Assembly (NCBI GenBank): GCA_027559495.1
Contig: JAMXSV010000006.1
Span: forward strand, 1,922,001-1,986,000
DNA: 64,000 nt
Reading direction: 5' to 3'
DNA from: Aurifilum marmelostoma
Lineage: Eukaryota; Ascomycota; Sordariomycetes; Diaporthales; Cryphonectriaceae
Of the stretch, positions 12,335-24,906 are shown piece by piece (within the stretch, counting starts at the first letter, position 1; each line of letters opens with the position of its first letter). The translations under genes and the position numbers were made by a program. Under the pieces are notes generated by a model. The model did not search any database, had not been told where the DNA came from, and worked only from the letters and a program-made list of their open reading frames with translations.

Positions 12335-13827
12335 GTCCTCCTCCGCGGCATCCGCAGTACATGGAAACAAGAGACAGAGGAGCGAGGCAGGCGGAACGAG
12401 GGTGGGTTGCATCTGCTGCAGGTGAGGCCGTAGAGTCTGCTGTCCGTGACGAGCTCATTGGGTGTCTGACCTGCTGCACTGCCCCCCTCAGCCGTTCCAG
12501 CCCAGCCTTGGTTGGACTGGATTTTTAATTAATTGCCCTGCCTGTCTTGGTGTTCCCATGTCTGGTCAAGTGAGCACACACACACCCCTCTTTCTGCTGG
12601 TAGCGAGAAGGTGGATATTTTTATAAAAGGTGGATCTCGGGCAATAAACAATAATTGTCGGGCCTTCTTCTGTCCTCGTGTCTGTGTTTGTGTGTGTGTG
12701 TCTGTTTGCGTGGGTGGGCGAGTGGATGAAACAGTGGAAAGAGGAACATGTTTCCGTGAGGGAGCGAGCTCGGGTGCAAAACAGTGGGGTTTACTGTAGG
12801 GTCGTGAGCTCAAGGGCTTTAGTGGTTAGTCCGGGCCCCATTCGCGGAGGCGTCCCACTGATTTTTGACTTGGCAACAACGCAGGAACCATTCTTGCCTT
12901 TGAAGTATGTGGAGGAGGAAGTCACTACTGTACCTCCATTAGTGTGCTTTTATTCCCGGTCCGGGCTCTTTCCTCTTTCAGCGCCTGCCTTCTTGATCCT
13001 TTTTGCCCTTCATTCCTTCCTTCCTCAACTGTACGATACAATTGTACGTACTATGGCATCATTGTGAAAAGAAGCCAGGGTTAGGGCTGCAGTTCCATAG
13101 TAATCATCGCCAACAGCAGGCTGCTCACACCGTAGCAGCCTGTGTCCCTGGCTGGCTGGAAATATTCCGTACACCTAGCGTTGACGTCCGAATGCCAACC
13201 AGACATATGACCCCTCAGACACCCCGGCATGATCTCCTCTGCTAGGAGATGCACGTCAAAGCACGGCGAACGATCATGCAAAGTCAAGCAATAGAGCAAA
13301 GACGATCCGGACTGATGGCTACATGATCGATGAGCTCTAGAGGAAACCTCTGACTGTGCAAGTGCATATGGACCTAACTGCCCCCTGCCCGTTGGTCACC
13401 TGAACCAAGACGTGGGTAAAAAAGACTGACGCCCTCTTGGAAGGATGGCCCCCTAGGTCCAGGAGTGTTTGAGATCAAGCATATCAGGCAGAGACAAGAC
13501 GGACGGACCGCATTGTCACCCCTAGCATTCCATTGCGGCCCCCAAGTCAAACAGAAGAAATCAGCCACAGTCCTCGAGAAGCGAAGAAACGACCGCGGTG
13601 AAGAGGATCCGTTTCAGGACGACGCCCCCCACGAGACATGATTTGGCCGCTTCACGCGCCGATGTCGACGTCGTTGTTGTCATTGTCATCATCAGACGAC
13701 TTGCTTCTCTGACCTCTGGCCGCTCTCGTCCCGTGTGCCTAACCGGACTGCTCTAGGCCGCCGCTGGACTATGATGGCGATCATCACCTCCACCACTACG
13801 ACGGCTTGGACTGCCGGGCTCCGCTCT
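11626..13827. other. Intergenic, microsatellite-bearing, no gene seen
   Basis: This 2.2-kb stretch contains a long CA repeat (12299-12333), a GT-rich patch near 12680-12710 and pyrimidine-rich DNA near 12950-13030. Open frames are short and built from repeat-derived residues. The left part should include the promoter of the Ser/Thr-rich membrane protein gene and the right part the 3' end of the zinc-finger gene. Confidence 0.6.
12299..12333. repeat. CA dinucleotide microsatellite
   Basis: About 17 perfect CA units. It is non-coding and the longest dinucleotide run in the window. Confidence 0.95.
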
Positions 13828-16800
13828 CTATCCCCTAGTTCGAGGCACCAAGCCCACCTCGAACAGAATTGCCTCCGTCTCCTCAGCCTCCGGCTCGTCC
13901 TCCACCGTGACAGGGCGAGACCGAGGGCGAGCCGCCGCGCTGCTCGAGCCAGCCTCTGAGGGCATCTGCTTAGGTCTCTTGATCCGACTGCTGCTAGCCT
14001 CGGTGGGCGACTGTCGGCGCTTGCCCTTGGACCGACCATCACTGCCAGAGATTTCTCCTTCCTCTTCTGGCTGCGGGCTGTCTGCTTCGTGCGTGCTCGG
14101 TTCCCTCACGGCGGTTGGACCTGTATCCTGTGCTACTGCACCCTTGCTTGATCCCGTCAGCTGTCTTTGCAGGGCTTCTACTTGCAAGTGTAGACCATCG
14201 ATCGTGTGGTTCAGGGCCGTGATTCGATTGTGGCTGTTCTCGTTCTGCGCCCTCAAACTGGCCACGAGCTTGTAAAGTTCGGCCTCGTCTATTTCGTCGC
14301 GGGCGATGAACTTATTCTGCGTCTCCTCAGACCGCCAGTGTTTTGCTCGTGAGATGTTGAGGTCGAGCCTGATGCGAGCTTCGCGCCGGCTGAGGTGATC
14401 CTCTAAGTGTGCCACCTTCTGGGCCACTTGGGCCCATCGACTTGCGTCAAAGTCCATGTCACAGAATGGGCAAAATCTCATCCGACTAGTTTCCACATGG
14501 TGCCGGTCCTCGAAGTGATGCCAAAGTCCATTGCCGTTGAGGTCGGAGATGTCCATATTACAGAGCATACACTCACTCCGGACAGTGACCTTGTCGCCAC
14601 CCTCGTCTCCTCTCGTAGGGAGGAGAGCACGGCTTCGATGCTGCGTGGTATCAAGAGGACTGTCATTAGGCTCACCATCTGACGTGTCGATCGGATTCTC
14701 GCCGGTCAGTGGCTTGTGGCCGCACTCGTCTAGATGTGTGTGCCGTTCCCGGGCCGAGCACAGCTGAACGTCGATGCCGCACCACGGACACCACTTTGCT
14801 CTCTCATCATTGGCGCCTTTGCAGTGAAAAAGGTGCTTCTGCGCGTAGACCCTGGAGAACTCATGCATCGGCAGCGCGCAGTCGGTACAGTACACGATCC
14901 TCTGATCAGCCTCCGTGAAAAGACTCGACACTGCACATTTGTGCTCTGGCCGTGTGGTGAAGAGACTCGCGCTGCGCGGAGCCTCACCCTGCATCCCGCC
15001 GCCGCACTTGATGCAGAACTTTTCGTTGGCCGTGCGGGACGGCGCGCCCGGGTAGCAGATATTGTCATGCTGGGCGCGGTCGGCCTTGTTGATCAAAATG
15101 GTATGGTCGCGACCACAGCGAGCGCAGAAGTTCCACGCCTCCTCTCTCCTGTGCGTGAAGCCGTGGTTCTTAATGTAGACGGAGCTGTCCTGGAGGATGT
15201 CACCTCGCCTGCTGAAGAGATCTGCATGGTTCTCGAGAAAGTGAGCCCTCCTCTTGCGGTCGCTCCAGTGTACGAAGAGGGTCTCGGCGCAGAACGGACA
15301 GTTGGTTCCGACGTGTCTGTCCCTGAGATGCTGTCGGAAATCCTGCATGCCCTCCTGATTCACTTCGAAATAGTCCCTACAGCCCTCATAGGGACACGGC
15401 TGAGCGCGATTCAGGGCAAAAGTTCGCATCTCAAACAACGCCTCCTGTAGACGACGCTGCTCCGAAGGGGTCATCACGCATGTGCTCACGACTGGCACCG
15501 TATCGACAGGGATGCCGGCTGCGTTGGGCGTCTTGAGGACCTGCTCCAGCGGCGGCGCGTTGATGGGGAGTGAAGGCTGACCTTCCATGTGTATGGACAG
15601 AGGCCGGCTGTAAGACCATTCACGGAGCGCCTTGCCCTTTGCAAAGTCGTCAAGGTGCTCTCCACGGTCCGGCAGCCTGCGGCTTTTGAGTTCGTGAGGT
15701 CGTCGTTGCTGAGCAGTAGCGTTTCCGCCAGAGAAGTCCATGGGGTCTCGGAAGAGCAACGGATACAGTGCTTGGCCTTGTCTAAGAGTATCTAGGGGAC
15801 CGGAAATGGGAGAAGAGGGCTCCTGTTCCATGAAGACGATAGCATCTTCAGCATGGTCGTGGCGACCCCAGTAGAACTGGTCACTCGTCTTGTCGGGCAA
15901 GGCGCGTGGACTTGAAATCGCCGAAACCTCAGCCTTGGCCTTCTCAGTCGTCTGAGCTTCAGCTGCTGGGCCCACATGCACAACGAACACCTTGTGCCCT
16001 TGTTTATAGTGGGCATTGACAAGCCATTTCCAGATCTGGATGGTAGGCCCCATGTCTGAACGAAACCAGTTCTCTCCAGACTGCTTGGCAGTATCATCGT
16101 TGTCTCCTGGCAGGGCGATTCGTAGGAGGCAGGATCGTGGGGGCAAGGTATCCCTGGATCCGATTAACCACTTCTCCTCCTGTTCAGCGTCTGGATGAGT
16201 AAGGATGCGCCACAGAGACCTGAACACATCTTTGTCGTGAGCCACCACCATCGCCTTCTCTGTGTTTGCGGCATCCTCGGGCATGAGAAGGTAGGCAAGG
16301 CTACCATGCTCTTCACCAGCCAACGAGAACTGCACCAGCCGGTCTTGCTCGTCCAGAGATGGCCTGAAGCTGAGGTCTTCCTGCATTGCCGAGAAGTGCA
16401 CGTCCTGGGAAATCTGACTGACGCAGATGTCGAACGTCTGGTCGCTTTCGAGCTGGCCGTCGAAGAACTCGAGGGTCTCGAGCCACGTCTTGTAGAAGTT
16501 GAGCTCCTCCTGCTCGGAGCGGCCTAGGTAGCACTGGTCGCTCGCGAGCAGCGTGCACGGCGAGCGCTGGTTCTTGGGATGAGCCAAGAGGGATACCGTG
16601 ACGCCGACACAGGACGTCTCCGTGCTACGGCTGCGTAAGCCGAGCACGCGATCAATGGCTAGGAAGAAGGACTTGGGATCCGAGTATGAAAAGAAGGTCC
16701 GTCCTGTGAGACTCCAGATGCACACTCTATCGTTGTCATTATCGTCGTCTGTATCACCACCACCACTGCCGCCGCGTAGCGTAAGACTGCCAGTGACAGG

Positions 16801-17994
16801 GCTCGAGCCTGGGCTCGTCGGCGAGATAATGGAAGACCCATCGCCTACAGTATCTGCCATAATTGTGTCCTCCGTCAAGTCAACCTCCCAACCACCACCG
16901 CGGAGTCCTAGTCTTCTCTCTACCTGGTCACGTGGCAGAACCATGGGAATACCATAGTACAGCTCACATGTTTTATCAGGGTTCACTGGAACATCGGGCA
17001 AGTCAGCTTTATGAGACGAAAAACCGCAAAATCAAGACTCAAAGGGCGGCAGAAAAATTTTGCTCACTGTGAGAATTATCCCGTCCGTAGCCTCGCTTCT
17101 CATAATAGTTCAGGAACCGAAGCGGTCGCAGCGCCTCCGGGATGAGCGTCAGCTCTTCATCAGACTGGTCGTCGCCGTCATCACCAAAAGCTGACAAGAA
17201 ACTCGAGCTGTTTGGCCCGCCACCCACGTCAGATGGCAGCAGGTCCGCAAAGCGCGACGGCTCGACAGGAAGGCCAAAGTACATCATAGTCAACTTGAAG
17301 GCGAGAGAAGCCTTGACGCTGGCGTCAACACTGCGCCACGGCTCTGTGGCCAGTTTCGCCGAGTAGGCAGCCGCGTGGAATTTCTGTATATCGTAGAGCG
17401 CCCTCTTGTTCTTCTTGTCCGCATAGCCCAGCTCGACCTTGTCGACCTCGTATCTGGAGAAGTTGGCCTCGAAGACGTCGTGGGGGCTCTTGCCAGGCGC
17501 GCACAGCTCGTCTCGGAAGCGTTGGAGCTGGACCTGGAACTCCGGATCGGTAGGGGTGATGGCGAGGTTCCAGCGTTTCATGGATCTTGCCCACTTTTGC
17601 CGGTCTGTGAGAGGCCTTTCGGACCTTGGCTTCTTTGAGGGTTTTGAAGTTGGAATCGATCTGTAGTGTTTGGAACTGCTCCGGCCACGGGTGCCCTGGA
17701 CGATGTCGGACTCCCAGCCGTTCCGGCGAGCAGGCTCATCAACTCTGGAGGAGATACCCATCCTTGATGTGATGGAAGATAGGTCTGAGAAGAGGCCACC
17801 ACTGGCTCTTTCACTAACAGATTCGACGTTTGGGGCGGGAACATCAGATCTGCTCGCTTCTAAAAGTGTGTCGTAAGCTGCGAGAGAGAAAGAGATAGAC
17901 TGGAAAGGAATAGGTGTAGAGGCTTCCTGACGTATGAAAGACAATAATCACTTTGTCTGAAGAGATTAATTACTATCCAATCATCCGCAAACAT
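13828..17994 (-). CDS. Large zinc-finger and coiled-coil protein, function unknown
   Basis: A predicted 1336-residue protein from three exons: 17974-17994, 17068-17899 and 13828-16985. The second intron (82 nt, GTGAGC to TTCCAG with an upstream CTGAC) is well supported. The first intron and 7-residue first exon (MFADDWI) are inferred. From about residue 811 to 1152 there are repeated Cys/His modules such as CPYEGC with HLRDRH, CPFC with HFLENH, FCIKCGG, WCPWCG, CMLC with HHFEDRHH, and FCPFC with HLEDH, resembling irregular C2H2 fingers. A coiled coil follows (ELYKLVASLRAQNENSHNRI), then basic KGKRRQ and RIKRPK patches that could be nuclear signals. The N-terminal ~800 residues show no domain I recognise. 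It looks like a nuclear fungal-specific protein, but DNA binding is not established. Confidence 0.8.
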
Positions 17995-19021
17995 CATAAA
18001 GCAAGAAATGGTGAGCCCGAAGTCCCTTTCAAGAAAGAATAGCCAATGTCAAAATAATTATTATCCATTTCCGGCAGCTGGCTTGGTGGGACCCAGCAGG
18101 AAAACAATGGACTCCTTCTAATATAGCGAGCATCGCCCAATTTCGCCGAAACTTTTGCCCACAAAGAATTGAGATTGACCGTGTACTTTACTATCCTCCG
18201 TAACATAGTATTGACATAGAAATCCAACATCCAGAGATGCACCAGACCAAGGATGGCAGAGGCTTGGTGGAGAACTTTGAGGGCTGGGCAAACAACAGGT
18301 TCAGCCTACAGTAATTATGGCAGTCTGCTCTGAGTACCTCAGTAGACAAAGGGTGTCTTTGTCTGATATCTTGATGAAGTCAAGGCTAGCGATGCCCCCT
18401 GCATTCATAGTTTCTTTATTCCAATCGTGCCAGCTCGTTCATGCCAACCTCACGCAAGAATAATACAATCACAAGAGAAAGAGAAAGGAAAGGAAAGGAA
18501 GGAAAGGATTGAACGATGCATCAAGGGTGGGAAGATTAATTTGTGAGAATTGATTGAGTGTATCGAGGATATAATCCTTAATTTTAATATTGGGCTACCT
18601 GCATAGACAGCTGGGCCACTTTTGACAAGGCTGCACAGATGCTATCCAGAGAGTACGACGATCAAGTGAAGATAACTAAACGTTCTCAGACCGTCAAAAA
18701 ATGGGCAATGGACTTGTATAAACGAGTACCAGACCCAAAACCATCTACAAAATATATGCCCTTCATGACCTATCAAAAAATAGTAGCCGCAAGGGTTAGC
18801 AATTCCAAAATAACACCGCCCGTCGACTCCGACGAGCCATCAGGGCCTCCTCCTTGACGGCTCTGCCCCAGATTAGCACCAGGAGAATAGTGGACGCGGC
18901 AAGCTATTCAAGCACAAAGACACATTTCCTCTATTGATGCAGCTCAAGATCTATGATGACGTTGATACCGCACCCCTTCCCATCACCTCTAATATTGTAC
19001 AAGGGCTTAGCAGACAAGATC
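17995..19021. other. AT-richer intergenic stretch with an orphan ORF
   Basis: Base composition is more AT-rich than in neighbouring genes, with a GAAAGG-type purine patch near 18478-18508. A plus-strand frame at 18639-18857 (73 codons; includes KRSQTVKKWAMDLYKRV and KYMPFMTYQKIVAARV) has many A-ending codons, unlike the host genes, and could be a decayed mobile-element fragment. I recognise no family, and it has no partner open frames or terminal repeats. Confidence 0.35.
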
Positions 19022-22000
19022 TTACAGCTCCTCCTCCTCCTCCTCCTCCTCCTCCTCCTCCTCATCATTATCAGTGAAATACTCAAATTCACCCGGAACC
19101 TGGGCCTCCTCAGCACCCTCCTCATCCTCATCGAGAGCCGTGAGCACGCCAGCCGCAGCCCGCGCACCGCTACCGCTGTCACCGCCGCCGGGCAAGATGT
19201 TAATTCCACGGGCTTGGGCAGACTGCCGCAGCATCTCGTTGAGCGCCACCCCCGCCACCCGCACCATCGCGCATGGCTGCGCGAAGGGCATCGGCAAGTG
19301 CGTCATCACCAACCTCTGCCGCTGAGACTGGTTGACGAAGACCTAGCCGGCTGCCGCTGCCAACACCACCAGTCGTCTGGTTGGCAAGGGGTGCCTTTTC
19401 CGTAGTTACCTTCTTCAGCTTCTCCTCGATCAAGGACTTCGGCTCCTGCGGCTGAGTGTCCTGAAGTAGGAGCGGTCCACCAGTAGGCTGTAGAGGACAG
19501 GGGGGGGAAAGAGATTCCTTGTCAGTATGGATGAATCAAGAACGGATCAGTAGTCATCAAACATCAAAAGGCTGCAACTCACCTTCTTCACCGGCTTGTA
19601 CCGTCCTGCCGGGAAGCTGATGTACTTCAGCTGGCCAGGGAGAACACGTGACATGTTCTCGATCTCAAAGCCGACCTTCTCCTTCTCGGTCTTCTTCTTG
19701 GGGTCGGGCGTTGCCGAAGTCTCCTTGGCGGCACCTTCACCCTCCTTCTTCTCCTGGGGCTCATCGGCCGTCTTCTTGTTCTTGTCGTCATCGATGTCCA
19801 TCTTGTCTGAGGAAGCAAGGGTTTTGGTGGCCGTGGGGGTGTCAATATCCATGCTCTCGCGCCTGGCAGCCTTCTCCTTCTTCTGGGCGCGCCTCTTGGC
19901 CTGTGCCGTAGTGGACAGAACCGCCGCAGTGACCAGAGTAGGGCCCTCCTCGGCCTTGACCTCTTGTTCTGGGGGGTATTCGAAGAGGCTCGGCCTTGTC
20001 GCACAGTGGAACTTGAAGCTGGGGATCTCCAGCTGGTGATCCAGACCGATGACGGACGTGGGAACAAAGGCCAGGGACAAGAAGTGCGTAAAGGGGAACC
20101 AGTACCAGTACTGCGTGAAGACGGCCATACCCACGATAGCAGGCATGTTCAGGTTGCCGGTCTGTGTCTGCAGACCAATCGTGCAGTTGCGGCCACCAGC
20201 ATCAATGATGCCTAGGGCAAGAGATGCGCCAAACTTGGTCATGGCATCCTCGTGGCGATCACCCACCACCTTCTTCAGCGTCTTGCGGATGGCGCCCACC
20301 TGAGGGTTCATCACCTCGTTCTGCTGCACCAGGATCATGGCGAGGGAGATGAGGGCACCCTGGCGGACGAAGTCGGTCGGGTCCTTCATCATGGGCTCGA
20401 GTAGGTCGATAGCCTCGTCCAGCCCGGTACCAGCGCAAGAGATACCAAGAGCCATGGCAGAGCCGTAACGGACGTGGGGGTTATACGACTCGGAGAGCAG
20501 CTCGACCATACGAGGCACACTACCAGGCTTTCGGAACAGGATGAAGCCGAGAGACATGACTGCAATACGGCGGACATCGTCGTTGACGTCGCTGACGGCG
20601 GTATGCAGCAGCTTGCGGATCGCCTTGTTGCTGCCGGTGCCACAGTACGCCATGGCGATGGTCAGGATACCACCATAGCGAAGGGCTGGGTCAGGATCGT
20701 GGAGGAGCCCCTCGATCATGACGTCTGCGCCCTCTTGGCGTCCAAACATGATCAGGGCCATGCCGAGCGCACAACCGCGAACAATCTTCTCGTGCGTCGT
20801 GTCGTGGGCATACGTGTACATCACCTGCAGGGCGTTGGCGTTGCCGGTGCCCAGCATGATGAGACCCATGGCCAGACCGACAGCCTCGCCGTTGAGGGCA
20901 GAGTCCGCAAAGAGGACGTCTTTGAGGTTCTCGAAGATGGGCTCGGAGCCGGTCGCCATACCCGCGATACCGAGACCAAGGGCACCGCCGTGCTGGATAA
21001 CCTCCTGCTCGGCACCTGTGAACTGATTACGGAGATATTCCAACGCATCGGCGCCGTGGTTGGCGTGGATAAGACCGTACGCGTAAAGAGCTCCTCCCTG
21101 GCTATAGATGGAACCGCTGTTGATACCGCTACCGCGCGGGAGGTAAGGCTCGAGGAGTTTCCGGGACTGCGTGAGGTTTCCGCGATGTATGACGCCCAAA
21201 GCAGCGGTGGCAGTGAACTTGGACCAGTTGACGGCCTTGCCGAGCCACTCCAAGTTGTCGCGGAAGAACTTGTCGTGGGTTGTGCCCGCGTTCATGAAGG
21301 CATTGCAGAACGTGACAGCAGTGTGGAAGATGGAGTTACGGGCCTCCAGGCTGTCTCGGACCTTGTTCAATATGCTGAGATCGGTATGGTTGTTTCGGTA
21401 CAGGAACTCAAGGTTGAGCTGGATACCCTTGCTTCCGTCCAGGATGGAGCGGATGTTCTTGTAGACCTTGGCCAGGTTCTCGGGTATCTCCTCCTGGGGC
21501 TGCTCCTGTTCGTTCAGGAGAGGCTCGCTCTCAGCCGCCGCCTGGTCGCCCGCCGCCTGCGGCTCGGCCTTCTTCGCAGGCTCGCCAGACGGCAGCGCGG
21601 CGACGACCTTACCCAGAAACTCCTGCGTGCCGTTGTCGTAGAGGTCGAAGGCGATCTGGTACGCGTTGGCGGTGGATGTCGAGTCGTCCCTGTCCACGAG
21701 CTGGCGCAGCATCTTGGAGACCTCCTCGTCCGAATCTAGATAGACCGCGCACTTGGCGATGGCGAAGTAGTCCGGGTTTGGTATGTCGTTCAGCAGCTCG
21801 AGTATGAGGCCCAGAATCTCGGTGCGCAGGCTGCGCTCCTGGACAATGTCCATGCAGATGCTCAGGGCGTAGTCCATGAGCTCCTCGGCAGGCCCCTGAC
21901 CCGCGTCCTGTGACTTGCCCTTGGAGCGCTTCTCATCCTCGCTAGCGCGCTTGATGACCCTCCTCAGAACGGAGAGGTTCTTGGCCTCGACGGCAATGCC

Positions 22001-22761
22001 CACGACCTGTCGGTAACGACCCTCGTTGAGACAGGCCTCGAAGAGGCGCTCGATGACGCGCTGGAGGGCCAGCTCGGAGCTCTTGTCGGGCAAGGACGCG
22101 ATGGAGCTCGACCTCGCCTCCTTGCCGGCCTGCTGGAAGGTCGGGTCGAGAATAGTGTTGTCGATGGAGTCGCGCGAGAGCAGAGACTTGGAGGGCAGAA
22201 CAGACTGGGAGAAAGGGGTGGTCGGGGAGACGATGGAGGGCCCGTCGGGAAGGGCAGCGCCGAAGGTGGTCTCGAGGGCCGGGAGAGAATCGTTCCTGGA
22301 AAGCTTGGATGGGGTATGGGCAGAGGAGGAGATGGCGATGTACTGGTCGATACACTTGGAAATGATGGTCTCCTCGAACTCGCCGGGCGCATCAAGCTTG
22401 AACAGGTCGCCGGCGGCCAGGGCAAAGGTCATGCTCTCGTTGTAGGCCTGGAGGTGATAGTAGACCTTGGCAAGGACGAGGGCGGCCAGCTGGCGCTCGG
22501 GGAAAGATTCTTCCTCGTAGAGAGCTTCACTATTGGTTGGGAAACAGGTGGTCAATCGGTCAGAAGGGCACAGGACGGTTGTCGTGAGGATAAGCAGGTA
22601 ACAAGCAGGGAGGAGGCGTACATCTGGCTCAATGCGCCGGCGACCTCAGTCCAGACGGTGTCGATGTCATCGTTGAGGGTCTGCAGGGCGAATACCTTGA
22701 GCTCAGGCTCCTCATCAGAGAGGAAACCCAGCACTCCGGTTGCTGTGACCAAGCCGGGCAT
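19022..22761 (-). CDS. rpn2: 26S proteasome regulatory subunit Rpn2 (PSMD1)
   Basis: The largest scaffold of the 19S base; it links the ATPase ring with ubiquitin receptors such as Rpn13. The N-terminus MPGLVTATGVLGFLSDEEP, IEALYEEESFPERQLAALV, and many alpha-solenoid PC repeats (GALGLGIAGMATG, GAALALG-like, YGSAMALGISCAG) identify it. Certain exons are 22622-22761 and 19583-22529; a third starts at 19487. In the direct frame translation stops at 19200 with a meaningless tail. A 52-nt intron 19213-19264 (GTGCGG to CCCAAG) would instead join LRAAMRD to ARGINILPGGG and end in an acidic tail containing EFEYFTDN, which matches the Rpn13-docking FEY motif of Rpn2 C-termini. I prefer that four-exon, about 1166-residue model. 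The alternative is a one-base error in the C run at 19249-19253. Confidence 0.9.
19026..19066 (-). repeat. GAG trinucleotide run encoding the acidic tail of Rpn2
   Basis: About a dozen CTC triplets on the plus strand read as poly-Glu at the end of the Rpn2 frame, just before the TAA at 19022. Length changes in this run would alter only the number of Glu residues. Confidence 0.85.
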
Positions 22762-24906
22762 CGTTTCGGTGTTGGATGCGAAGAAATGAAGATGATCTGT
22801 TGAAGGAGAGCTAGGCGGGTCGAGAGGAAGAGAGGAGACGTTGTATAGAGAAAGGGGAAAAGAAAGCCCCGAGATGCTGTTGATGAGAAGAACAGTTGGG
22901 TGCAATCAAGACCCGTGTGTGTGTGTGGTGTTGATTCTTGAAAGGTACCTGAAGGAACACGGGACGTTGCCAGCTGCGGCGATGCTGTCTCAAACGAGAG
23001 CTTAGGTCACTGGCTTGAGGTCGCTGGGGGGGCGGCAGGCACTGGGCATCCACGTCAGTACCTCTGCCTGGCCCTCTAGCGTGTTGTTTACGTAAGCACC
23101 ACGACCCTGCCACCGTGGGACCTATGATGGTACCAGAGTACGCGCTCAGCTGTAGCGTAGTACCGCGACGCATGCTTTACCGGCTGCATGGCGCCCGCGG
23201 TAGTGGGTGTCATGAGGAGCTTGGACCACTGTACGTGCTTCTCTGGTACCATCGTAGCTGTACTGTGGTACTGCGTGATGTATTCCTGCTGTCTCTCTTT
23301 TTCTTTGTAGAAGCAAGATGATGTAGTCCTAATACAACGTCCGATACAAGGGTACTTTTTCTCTTCTGCCTGGTTGTATTCCCCCATGAAGCTTATTTGA
23401 CAAAGTAATATGCAGCCAGCTGAATGTAGATCTCAAAAGTAACCCTGACTAGACATTACGGTGTACTTGTGTTTTTTCTTTCTTTTGTTGCTCCGCAGAT
23501 CCCAACAGATGATTGGTATCTTGAGAAGAAGAAGCAAAAGGGCGGGCGCAGCCCCAACGCAATCTTTCAGAGCTGCACGCAGTAGTGGGGGAGATTCAAG
23601 GCGGCTTTTCGTTATTTTTTTAGGGCCGGTTCTTTTGTCTAGTGTTAGTGGCACTATGGTAGTCACTGCTACTCTCTTAACACCTGCCGCCTGGCGTATT
23701 TATAAAGGGGGGGCCATCACACCCTACACAGAGGACCGACCCCCCACAGTCCTTGAGGGAGAGGAGGTCCCAATCTGCGTCGCGTGTGCCAAGTGAAAGA
23801 AAGATGCACCTTGGACTAAGAAAGTATGGTACTGCTGCACCTACACACGCCCACACCTGGCTCTCTTCACGTCCACGTCCACGCCCAACGTCCGCGCCTT
23901 GAACGACCAACTTCGTCTTGTCTCGTCTCAGGGTATTAATTGGGTCGTTGATGCTGGTCTCGACCTCTCTGCATTGGCTCTGGCACCAGCTCTGGCTCTG
24001 GCATCACCATCGTCATCAGGCCCCAGCTTGCACCGCAATCCATCCATCTCTTTTTTTCCCTTTTCTTCGTTCCATATCCTCAATATGATGGATGTGTAAC
24101 CAGGCCAATCTATTCCAAATCCCCACTGTGCTGCAGTAGATCAGTGTCTCTTTTTTTTTTTTTCTCTCTTTATTATAAAAAAAATCATTACTTTTTCCTC
24201 GCATCTAGCCGTCCGACCCTCGTCCTCCCCCCGCTCGTGCGGGCCAGGTCGCAATAAACCAATCCAGCCCCAGCCTCTTTCCTCGTCCTCGTCCTCGTCT
24301 TGTTTCGCGCTTCCAGCTGAAGCTTCAGAGAGGACCTACATCGAGACGATCGTCGACATCGGCACGTCGAGATACACGAGGTCAGGTACACGCACTGGAC
24401 TGCTGGAAGCTGCAGGCACGTTGAGACCGATGATGCGACTGTCGCTTCCGCTGTCGCAGTCATCACAGCAGCTGTAGAGAGAGAGAGAGACCCAGGAAGG
24501 GAGAGGGAGAGCGAGAAAGAGAGGGACTCTCGACTTGTTTCTCGTGTATCCGCCACTGCCCAACCGGCCTAACAAAGGCCAGCCTCCCCTCTTTTTTACA
24601 CTCCACCCACGAACATCGACACGCGCACCTCTCGATTCAATAGGGCTTGAAGCATGGAACATATATGGTAGATGATCTCAACCAAGAGACAAAACAGGGG
24701 GCCTGACTCGAGATCGCAACTAGAGGCCGAAGAAAAAGAGATACTCTGCTGCTGCAGTCTGCGACGCGCGACAGACTGCGCGCCCTTTGTCGCCCCTGCG
24801 TCCGCACGACCCACGCGCATCGTCGCCCTCGCCTGATCCAAGCAGGGCGCGCAGGTAGAAGGGGGGAGCGATTAGAACAAGCTCGGCCTACAGCGTTCTT
24901 GCGACC
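22762..24906. other. Divergent promoter region between rpn2 and the capping triphosphatase gene
   Basis: The two genes are transcribed away from this 2.1-kb stretch, so it should hold both promoters and 5' leaders. It contains a pyrimidine-rich block near 24020-24180, GA-rich sequence near 24478-24530 and an imperfect inverted repeat at 23122-23257. No coding frame is supported. Confidence 0.6.
23122..23257. repeat. Imperfect inverted repeat around GGTACC
   Basis: The arm at 23122-23138 and the reverse complement of 23241-23257 agree at 16 of 17 positions, each centred on GATGGTACCAGAG, with a loop of about 100 nt. It lies in the region upstream of rpn2. It could be a paired regulatory site or a relic of a small inverted-repeat element; no target duplication is evident. 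Confidence 0.6.

Noticed and set aside
20474..21739. 421-codon plus-strand ORF
   Set aside because: It is antisense to Rpn2 exon 2; G/C-biased codons on the real strand leave long open shadow frames. No domain.
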